DNA of 12,129 nt from Limnovirga sp038203525 (GTDB taxonomy: Bacteria > Bacteroidota > Bacteroidia > Chitinophagales > Chitinophagaceae), in NCBI GenBank assembly GCA_038203525.1, contig JBBRDW010000132.1, forward strand, positions 1 through 12,129, read 5' to 3'. Made by a program: the position numbers and the translations under genes. Shown here piece by piece: positions 6,625 to 12,129 of this stretch (positions are counted from its first letter, which is position 1; each line of letters begins with the position of its first letter). The notes beneath the pieces were generated by a model that saw only the letters and a list, made by a program, of their open reading frames with translations, was not told the origin of the DNA and did no database searches.

Positions 6625-6637
6625 CCTGTTACAATAA

Positions 6638-7723
6638 TTATTTCACCGTATTTGTATCCATGCTTTTTATCCAGCTGTAAATTAATGATACAGCTTCGCG
6701 GTGCACCTGCTCGCGGCCCAACTCGGGCATGGCTTCGCCGGGGTCGTTTGTCTGCATGCGATGCAGCAAAATAGATTCGTCTGGCTTGCCCGGAACAATA
6801 TCAAACAGGCGCCCCGCAGAGCCTTTGCCCGTTGCCACCGGAGTTTTGTTGATGCCCGTTGCCCTTGCATCCTGTTCATTGTAGGTAAGCAACAGGCCAG
6901 ATGTTTCTGCAGGCCCGCCGGTTCTATGGCAATGCGAACAATTGATATCGAGATAAGCCCTCGCCCTTTCATTAAGAGAGCCGGTTTTTTCATCGTTCCA
7001 AACGGGCATTTTGGGTACGGCATTTATGTCGGGAAGACCTATAATCAGGTTCTTTTCGTTCCAGTAGACCAATTGATTTTTTGCGCCATCCCTATAATTA
7101 ATTTCTTTATTCAGTTCCGCAACGGTTGAACCAATCGGCTGCATTTGCTGATTATAACTATGACAGCCTTTGCATTCATTTTTATTGGGAACATAGTATG
7201 GGGCTTTAACCTTTTTGCCATTTTCATTAATATAATTGGCTTGTGTTGTTTCGCCGGCAACATCGTAATAGGCTTCCGTTTGCTCATTGTTCCAATAATA
7301 TGGCCAGGCCTGCCATCCTTCGTCGGTATGCACCAGCAAACGGGTTTCAATAATGCGCCTGCCTTTCTCGGGATGGCGGAAATCGAATGGGTAATAAAAA
7401 TTTTTTATGAGATAGGTACCTTCGGGAAAATCCAGCACACCTTCTTCTTTATACACAACCTGCGTACCGGCAGGCATATATACAAAGCGTACCTTTTCGG
7501 CATAGTTAGAGAATAAAGTGGAATTCAACTCATAAGGCAACACGTTTGCTGAAGGATGCAGTTGCTTTAGATCTCCCGAAAAAAAACCATAATCAGATAA
7601 TTTTTCTTTGGGCGAAAAACTGCTAATGGCTTTGCCGGTCATCAAACAAAACGAAAGCAGAAAAACCAGCAGCGTTAATCCAATGCCTGTTTTAAAAATC
7701 ATGTTTTTCAGTAAAAATTTCAT
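6638..7723 (-). CDS. Diheme c-type cytochrome, SO2930/HNE_0200-like (TIGR03806)
   Basis: I place the start at 7723, giving 361 residues, because this ATG overlaps the TGA of the upstream gene as ATGA, the classic coupled-start arrangement. An ATG at 7765 would add 14 residues reaching back into that gene. The N-terminus is a hydrophobic signal segment (MKFLLKN, then about 18 apolar residues), so the protein is exported and haem is attached in the periplasm. Two haem-binding motifs are present: CKGCH (residues 184-188 from this start) and CSHCH (262-266). MPVW and AMPELG downstream offer possible axial methionines. TIGR03806 proteins are known as partners of TIGR03805 beta-helix proteins, which is exactly the upstream neighbour. 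Role: periplasmic electron transfer or an oxidase-like reaction; the substrate is unknown. Confidence 0.88.
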   Translation of the reverse strand: MKFLLKNMIFKTGIGLTLLVFLLSFCLMTGKAISSFSPKEKLSDYGFFSGDLKQLHPSANVLPYELNSTLFSNYAEKVRFVYMPAGTQVVYKEEGVLDFPEGTYLIKNFYYPFDFRHPEKGRRIIETRLLVHTDEGWQAWPYYWNNEQTEAYYDVAGETTQANYINENGKKVKAPYYVPNKNECKGCHSYNQQMQPIGSTVAELNKEINYRDGAKNQLVYWNEKNLIIGLPDINAVPKMPVWNDEKTGSLNERARAYLDINCSHCHRTGGPAETSGLLLTYNEQDARATGINKTPVATGKGSAGRLFDIVPGKPDESILLHRMQTNDPGEAMPELGREQVHREAVSLIYSWIKSMDTNTVK

Positions 7724-8904
7724 TCCCATTCTAATTTTACGGGTTGGTAAGATATACCCTTGCACCGGTAAGGTTGTGCATCACGGCTTATATTTTTAAA
7801 GGAATTACCTGCATCTATATTAGCAAATGTTTCTTCCTTATTATTGAAAAGGCAAATTACCTGCGTTGTATTTTTTTCATCCGCAATACCATCATAAACT
7901 ATCAGTGGAACATCTTTACCAAACTTCAATTTAAACCGGTACATCTTGCCCATTCTCCCTTTGCCGGTTGCTCTTTCTCCTTTGCGCTGGAGGGAATTAT
8001 CGTGAATATAAACATCGTGTGGGTAGGGGTCGTAAAGACTGTCTCTAATGGGGTTCTCGCTAATAAAATAACTTACAACAGAAATACCCGAAGTGCGGTT
8101 GTCAATAATATTATTATTGAAAACCTCCACCTGTTGAGCCGCAAGTAAAAGCATCCCGGTACCCAACGGAACTTTCGCCACAATATTCCCCTTTGGTGCA
8201 AAATTGGCGTGGTTGTTATCATGTATATTGTTGTTATAAACCCTTGCCTGTGTACCTTTTTTTACTGGCAGGTCAGGCAAATCAAAAACCAATATCCCAC
8301 CGCTATTTTCCCAGGCTTCATTGTCATAAACATCGGCATAGGAAGAGTTCTCAATCTCAATGCCCGCAACATTATGATATGCTTTGCAATTGCGTACAAT
8401 GATATTTTTCGATTGGCCAACATACACACCCGCATCCGATGCGCCAATGGCCCAACAGCCATCCATCAAAATATTCTGACACTGTACCGGGTACAACGCA
8501 TAGCCGCCGTTTTTACTGCTGGGCTTACCTGTCCATTCTGCTTTAATATTCTTGAATACGAGGCCATTAACCTGTTGCACTTTTATACAGTCGCCTTTAG
8601 CGTCCTGCACGGTAAAATCGATCAATTTTATATGCCTGCCGTTACTTATTTTCAAACCTTCTGCGCCCGTCGCCTGGCTTTTAAAAGAGAGTATTGTTTT
8701 ATCCATTCCGGCGCCCACAATCACAATATCGTTTTTGCCTTCCATGCTTAAGCTGCCGGGCATGGTAAACCTTCCTTCGGGCAGGTGAATAGTATCGCCG
8801 TTTCTTGCTTCAATCAGTTTTGTCTGCAGCTGTTTGTAAAACGATTGTTGCGAAAATGCATTAACAGCTAGGCTGCAATAACACAAAAATATTAGTTGTC
8901 GCAT
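7720..8904 (-). CDS. Secreted parallel beta-helix protein, TIGR03805-like
   Basis: This 394-residue protein has a signal peptide (MRQLIFLCYCSLAVNAFS, cleavage about 16-19). From about residue 35 onward it forms a right-handed parallel beta-helix with regular Asn/Gly turns: GDTIHLPEGRF (36-46), a KNIIVRNCKAYHNVAGIEIENSS segment (166-188) and QVEVFNNNIIDNRTSGISVVS (258-278). The asparagine ladder NNN at 224-226 and 263-265 is typical of the fold. It is the first gene of a coupled pair with the diheme cytochrome c. Families TIGR03805 and TIGR03806 recur as such a pair across Proteobacteria and Bacteroidota, so they probably work together in the periplasm or at the outer membrane, but the activity is not established. 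No lyase catalytic triad is recognised. The C-terminal part (about 310-394) is less repetitive. Confidence 0.85.
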   Translation of the reverse strand: MRQLIFLCYCSLAVNAFSQQSFYKQLQTKLIEARNGDTIHLPEGRFTMPGSLSMEGKNDIVIVGAGMDKTILSFKSQATGAEGLKISNGRHIKLIDFTVQDAKGDCIKVQQVNGLVFKNIKAEWTGKPSSKNGGYALYPVQCQNILMDGCWAIGASDAGVYVGQSKNIIVRNCKAYHNVAGIEIENSSYADVYDNEAWENSGGILVFDLPDLPVKKGTQARVYNNNIHDNNHANFAPKGNIVAKVPLGTGMLLLAAQQVEVFNNNIIDNRTSGISVVSYFISENPIRDSLYDPYPHDVYIHDNSLQRKGERATGKGRMGKMYRFKLKFGKDVPLIVYDGIADEKNTTQVICLFNNKEETFANIDAGNSFKNISRDAQPYRCKGISYQPVKLEWE

Positions 8905-8971
8905 AACAAATATTTAGTTGATATTAAAAATACGCATTCGCCTTATTCAAATACATAAGAATTTTTTTGGG

Positions 8972-9023
8972 CCCGGCTTTTCGTTCCTTGATTGAACTTT
9001 TCTTGCGTCGCACTCTTTTACTG
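8972..9023 (+). repeat. Intergenic repeat, copy 7 (subtype A)
   Basis: CCCGGC at 8972-8977, TTGAACTTTT at 8992-9001 and the core TTGCGTCGCACTCTT at 9003-9017 follow in order. ATTGAACTTTTCTTGCGTCG closely matches the reverse complement of 9276-9297, and the sequence after the core (TTTACTG) resembles the copy near 132. It is the left member of an inverted pair with 9209-9350. Confidence 0.75.
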
Positions 9024-9034
9024 CATAACATACA

Positions 9035-9068
9035 GCGTCATTGCGAGGCCTGCGAAGCAAGCGCTTGC
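9035..9068. repeat. GTCATTGCGAGG-type repeat fragment with palindrome
   Basis: GCGTCATTGCGAGG followed by CTGCGAAGCAAGCGC resembles a short intergenic repeat (CGTCATTGCGAGG...GAAGCAA) that I recall from many bacterial genomes. It ends in the perfect 12-base palindrome GCAAGCGCTTGC at 9057-9068. Confidence 0.5.
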
Positions 9069-9154
9069 CCTGGTAAATGAATGTAATAAATATAGCTAAA
9101 GCCGCTGTTTTGCTTTATTCAATTCTTTCGTGAACATTAGAAAGATCAACCGAA

Positions 9155-9173
9155 GAGACGGGGAGACGCAGAG
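9155..9173. repeat. Fragment of a GAGACGCAGAG-type low-complexity repeat
   Basis: GAGACGGGGAGACGCAGAG contains the GAGACG unit twice and resembles the AGACGCAGAG-type intergenic repeat I recall from Bacteroidota and related genomes. It is too short to be sure. Confidence 0.35.
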
Positions 9174-9208
9174 CATTCAATACTAACTTCCCGCCCCTGT
9201 GCCTAGGT

Positions 9209-9350
9209 GGTTAAACTTCGCCATGCGTAAATCTACGCTACAATAAAAGCTCCATAAAATCCCGAACGTACAAGAGTGCGACGCAAGAAAAGCTCAAACG
9301 TTGCTTTGCTGCCGGGTTCAAAAAGAAATTCAAACCATTCTGTTTAAAGG
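9209..9350 (-). repeat. Intergenic repeat, copy 8 (subtype A, long form)
   Basis: The core GTACAAGAGTGCGACGCAAG is at 9268-9287. Flanks match the copy at 84-185: GGTTAAA (9209), TCTACGCT (9232), ATAAAAGCT (9243), and CCGGGTTCAAAAA after the core (9312-9324). About 14 extra bases sit between the first two blocks here. It is inverted relative to the copy at 8972-9023, with about 250 bases between the two cores. Confidence 0.75.
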
Positions 9351-9379
9351 TTGTATTACAAACTCGTCAGCTAAAATAA

Positions 9380-9407
9380 TTTGCAGCAACACATAACCAC
9401 AATTTTG
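9380..9407 (+). promoter_or_regulatory. Candidate promoter for the molybdenum hydroxylase operon
   Basis: TTTG at 9380-9383 and CAATTTTG at 9400-9407 (TAnnTTTG with one mismatch) are 16 bases apart, slightly short for the Bacteroidota pattern. Position about 30 bases before the start codon is reasonable. It lies just after the repeat copy ending near 9350. Confidence 0.35.
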
Positions 9408-9438
9408 TAATTTAGTAGCTTCTCTAAAATTTAAGATT

Positions 9439-9912
9439 ATGCCTTCGTACAACTTGCTCATTAACGACAAAAATTACACAGTAGAAGCAGACGTAAAAAT
9501 GCCACTGCTTTGGGCTATCCGCGATCTTGCCGGGCTTACAGGAACCAAGTTTGGCTGCGGTATTGCGCAGTGTGGTGCCTGCACCGTGCATTTCAACGGA
9601 ACACCGGTACGCAGTTGCTCTATTCCTGTTTCTTCTGCGGTGGGTCAAAAAATAACAACTATTGAAGGGCTTTCTACAGACAACTCTCATCCTGTACAAC
9701 AGGCATGGATTGCAGAGCAGGTTCCTCAATGCGGTTATTGCCAAAGCGGGCAAATAATGGCTGCTACTGCATTGCTGAAAAAAAATGCAAACCCTACAGA
9801 CAAAGAGATAGACACAGCCATGCAAGGTTATTTATGCCGCTGTGGTACTTACAACCGCATACGCGCTGCAATAAAAACTGCTTCGCAATCAATGAACAAA
9901 GCTTCCACTTAA
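9439..9912 (+). CDS. 2Fe-2S subunit of an isoquinoline 1-oxidoreductase-type hydroxylase (IorA-like)
   Basis: This 157-residue protein carries the two [2Fe-2S] clusters that pass electrons from the molybdenum centre to an external acceptor. The N-terminal plant-ferredoxin-like domain binds one cluster through Cys40, Cys45, Cys48 and Cys60 (GCGIAQCGACTV). The C-terminal helical domain binds the other through Cys98, Cys101, Cys133 and Cys135 (CGYCQSGQIM and LCRCGTYNRI). All eight ligands are present and the length is typical of the small subunit. It has no signal peptide, so it is probably exported folded together with the large subunit. The large-subunit gene follows after six bases, so the two form an operon. 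No FAD subunit gene is nearby, as in the isoquinoline and related two-subunit enzymes, where a cytochrome or membrane acceptor is likely. Confidence 0.93.
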   Translation: MPSYNLLINDKNYTVEADVKMPLLWAIRDLAGLTGTKFGCGIAQCGACTVHFNGTPVRSCSIPVSSAVGQKITTIEGLSTDNSHPVQQAWIAEQVPQCGYCQSGQIMAATALLKKNANPTDKEIDTAMQGYLCRCGTYNRIRAAIKTASQSMNKAST

Positions 9913-9918
9913 TAAATT

Positions 9919-12096
9919 ATGGCAAACATGGAAACGATAAAAAAAGACTTGTCGCGCAGAAATTTTCTGCGTCTCTCCGGTATGTCAGGCGCCGCCTTGA
10001 CTATTGGTTTTTACCTACCTGCATCTGCAAAGGACAAAGCTGAAATGATTACAGGCAAAGAAGCGATTAACCTGAATATTGAAATGAATTCCTGGATTTC
10101 AATCGATACTTCAGGCAAGGTTACGCTGATGAACCACCGTTCCGAAATGGGCCAGGGTTCTTACCAGGTAGTGCCGCAAATGATCGCGGAAGAACTTGAA
10201 GTAAACCTTGATGATGTAAATATTTTATTCGCTCCCGGCGACCAGAAAAAATATGGTAGCCAGATAACCGGCGGCAGTTCAACCGTGCGCGGCTCTTACA
10301 AAAATTTGCTGCGCATGGGCGCTACTGCACGGGAAATGCTGATCATCACCGCTGCAAAAAAATGGGGCGTAAATAACGATGAATGTTATGCTTTAAACGG
10401 AGAAGTGGTTCATAAACCTACGAGCAGAAAAATAAACTATGGCGACCTGGTTGAAGAAGCCAGCAAATTAGAACCAGCGAAAAATGTACAACTAAAAAAG
10501 CGGGAAGATTATTCAATCATTGGCAAGCCATTGCAGCGGCAGGATACACCGCTTAAAGTAAATGGTAAAGCAATCTTCGGTATTGATAAAAAATTGCCGG
10601 GCTTGATGTATGCCGTTGTAGAGCGCAGCCCACGTATTTCTGGCAAAGTAAAAAGCTTTGACGACAGCGGTGCAAAAGCCATTACCGGTGTTAAACATGT
10701 TTTTAAACTACAGCGTGCAGTGTTCGGTTTTATGCTGGAAGGTGTTGCTGTTGTAGCCGATAATTTATGGGCCGCTATGCAGGGAAGAAAAGCATTAAAA
10801 GTTGAATGGGACGACACCGGATTTGAACATGTAAACACAACACAGTTATACGACCGCATGAAAAATGATCTTAATAAAGAACATTTAAACGACAGGTCTG
10901 CGGGCAACTTTGCAAATGCTTTTGCAAAAGCAGATAAGAAAGTTGAAGCCGTTTATGAAACACCTTACGAAAGCCATAGCTGCATGGAGCCATTGAACTG
11001 CGTGGCGCATGTACATGATGATAAATGCGAAATATGGGGCCCCATTCAAGGCCCCGACTGGATACAGCAAGACCTTAGCATGCGTTTAGGATTACCTATT
11101 GAAAATGTTACAGTAAATATGACTTTTCTCGGCGGTGGTTTTGGCCGCAAAGCCTTTATGGATTACCCACATGAAGCAGCAGTAATTTCAAAGGAGATCA
11201 AAGCGCCGGTGCAGGTTGTATGGACAAGAGAAGATGATATGACGCAGGGGCCTTTCCGTCCCGGAGCAGTTTATGGCTGCAAAGGCGGACTTACCAAAGA
11301 TGGCAGTATCACTGCGTTTCAAACAAAGATGGCTACTCAGAATATGGATCAGCAGGGGCCCAATGCAGACAAGCTTGCCTACAACGGCAGCACGATTGAA
11401 GGTTTGCTAAAACCTTATTTGGAGTCTATTCCCAATTACAGTTTTGGCGATGCGCCTACAGAGTCGCCGATACCTGTTATGTGGTGGCGTTCGGTGTATG
11501 CATCCACCAATGGTTTTGCTTATGAAAGTTTTATAGATGAGCTTGCACATGCTGCTGAAAAAGATCCGCTCGATTTCAGAAGAAATTATTTGGGCAACGA
11601 CCGTTATCAAACCCTTATAGATATTCTGGAAGAAAAAACAAACTGGAAACAGCGCGGCAAAAATGAAGGTTGGGGCGTTGCCATTACTGAGTGCTTTGAT
11701 AGTATTGTTGGCGAGGTTGTAAAAGTGAGCAAAGGCACAGATGGCAAAGTAAAAATTGATAAAGTAATTGCTGTAATGGATTGCGGCTGGTACGTAAATC
11801 CCGACATTATAAAAGCCCAGGTAGAAGGCAGTATTGTAATGGCTTTGGGCGCAGCCACCAAACACGAAACACATTTTGAAGATGGCAAAGCAGTGGAGAA
11901 AAATTTTGATACCTACAAGATGCCGCGCATACAGGATATACCGCCAATTGAAGTGCACATTGTAGATAACGATGAGCATGCCGGCGGAGTTGGCGAGCCC
12001 GGCCTGCCGCCTTTTTCACCCGCATTAACCAATGCCATTTTCGACCTTACGGGAAAGCGCATCCGCAAGTTGCCATTTAATTTAGAGGAAGTATAA
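9919..12096 (+). CDS. Molybdopterin-binding large subunit, IorB-like, Tat-exported
   Basis: This 725-residue protein is the catalytic subunit of a xanthine dehydrogenase-family hydroxylase that oxidises an N-heterocycle or aldehyde; the substrate is unknown. The N-terminus has a twin-arginine signal (LSRRNFLRLSG, residues 11-21, then a hydrophobic stretch ending ASA at 35-37). Molybdopterin-contact motifs include SEMGQGSYQVVPQM (75-88), GGGFGRKAFMDY (405-416) and GGVGEPGLPPFSPALTNAIF (689-708), in which Glu693 is the expected catalytic base. A hammerhead-like segment spans about 205-300. A GQG motif ahead of the hammerhead domain is the IorB arrangement rather than the classic XdhB order. The length is near that of IorB proteins. 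No cofactor sulfuration or XdhC-type maturation gene lies in the window. The window ends 33 bases later without a visible terminator. Confidence 0.92.
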   Translation: MANMETIKKDLSRRNFLRLSGMSGAALTIGFYLPASAKDKAEMITGKEAINLNIEMNSWISIDTSGKVTLMNHRSEMGQGSYQVVPQMIAEELEVNLDDVNILFAPGDQKKYGSQITGGSSTVRGSYKNLLRMGATAREMLIITAAKKWGVNNDECYALNGEVVHKPTSRKINYGDLVEEASKLEPAKNVQLKKREDYSIIGKPLQRQDTPLKVNGKAIFGIDKKLPGLMYAVVERSPRISGKVKSFDDSGAKAITGVKHVFKLQRAVFGFMLEGVAVVADNLWAAMQGRKALKVEWDDTGFEHVNTTQLYDRMKNDLNKEHLNDRSAGNFANAFAKADKKVEAVYETPYESHSCMEPLNCVAHVHDDKCEIWGPIQGPDWIQQDLSMRLGLPIENVTVNMTFLGGGFGRKAFMDYPHEAAVISKEIKAPVQVVWTREDDMTQGPFRPGAVYGCKGGLTKDGSITAFQTKMATQNMDQQGPNADKLAYNGSTIEGLLKPYLESIPNYSFGDAPTESPIPVMWWRSVYASTNGFAYESFIDELAHAAEKDPLDFRRNYLGNDRYQTLIDILEEKTNWKQRGKNEGWGVAITECFDSIVGEVVKVSKGTDGKVKIDKVIAVMDCGWYVNPDIIKAQVEGSIVMALGAATKHETHFEDGKAVEKNFDTYKMPRIQDIPPIEVHIVDNDEHAGGVGEPGLPPFSPALTNAIFDLTGKRIRKLPFNLEEV

Positions 12097-12129
12097 TTTT
12101 TTTATACCAGCAGCAGTATTTCATAGCAT

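Larger units (their letters stand above)
6307..6637. other. 331-base region between convergent genes
   Basis: The stop codons of two converging genes flank this gap. It contains an intrinsic terminator (6322-6353), a pair of inverted copies of the dispersed repeat (6393-6439 and 6578-6624), and a small hairpin between them (6511-6537). Short frames that cross the region read through repeat sequence and are not considered genes. Confidence 0.65.
8905..9438. other. 534-base divergent intergenic region rich in repeat fragments
   Basis: The gap lies between the divergent beta-helix/cytochrome pair and the molybdenum hydroxylase operon. From left to right it holds a subtype A repeat (8972-9023), a GTCATTGCGAGG-type repeat with a 12-base palindrome (9035-9068), a GAGACGGGGAGACGCAGAG fragment (9155-9173), a long subtype A repeat in inverse orientation (9209-9350) and a candidate promoter (9380-9407). 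I find no convincing promoter for the minus-strand pair and no gene. Confidence 0.6.

Noticed and set aside
6562..6774. Short plus-strand frame across the right repeat arm and the cytochrome gene end
   Set aside because: It is mostly the antisense of a well-supported cytochrome c gene and the remainder is repeat sequence.
132..9287. Regularly spaced repeats considered as a CRISPR array
   Set aside because: Copies are thousands of bases apart, in both orientations, and separated by genes, with no cas genes.
12091..12107. GTATAA-N5-TTATAC inverted repeat at the end of the large-subunit gene
   Set aside because: The stem is six A/T-rich pairs with a T-only loop, too weak for an intrinsic terminator, and it overlaps the stop codon.

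Overview
The window looks like chromosome from a Bacteroidota bacterium, most likely a Chitinophagaceae-type soil or freshwater relative. This is judged from several signs: near absence of Shine-Dalgarno sequences, upstream elements of the TTTG-N~20-TAnnTTTG promoter type, many exported proteins and lipoproteins, and protein families common in that group. No rRNA, tRNA, CRISPR array, transposase or phage gene is visible. This is inference from sequence features; no database search was possible.

Layout. (1) 186-1706, minus: secreted protein with a lectin-like N-terminal domain and a six-repeat TolB-type beta-propeller. (2) 2467-3867, plus: lipoprotein sulfatase of the Cys type. (3) 4247-5638, plus: lipoprotein with an Ig-like domain, a right-handed beta-helix and a choice-of-anchor-Q-like C-terminus. 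(4) 5728-6306, plus: exported glutathione peroxidase-family protein followed by a strong intrinsic terminator. (5, 6) 8904-6638, minus: a translationally coupled pair, a parallel beta-helix protein (TIGR03805-like) and a diheme cytochrome c (TIGR03806/SO2930-like) joined by an ATGA overlap. (7, 8) 9439-12096, plus: a two-gene operon for an isoquinoline 1-oxidoreductase-type molybdenum hydroxylase, with a 2Fe-2S subunit and a molybdopterin subunit carrying a twin-arginine signal. Nearly all products are predicted to act in or beyond the periplasm, so the theme is cell-envelope and extracellular chemistry: sulfate ester hydrolysis, carbohydrate or protein binding, peroxide removal, and periplasmic oxidation and electron transfer. 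They do not form one obvious pathway.

The most striking non-gene structure is a dispersed repeat built on the core TTGCGTCGCACTCTTGTAC. Eight full or decayed copies occur in both orientations. They occupy every non-coding stretch longer than about 150 bases and no gene interior. Three pairs are arranged as inverted repeats, the best at 6393-6624 between two convergent genes. Flanking sequence divides the copies into at least two subtypes. The behaviour is REP/BIME- or MITE-like. I do not recognise it as a named element, and it is the best candidate here for something undescribed.
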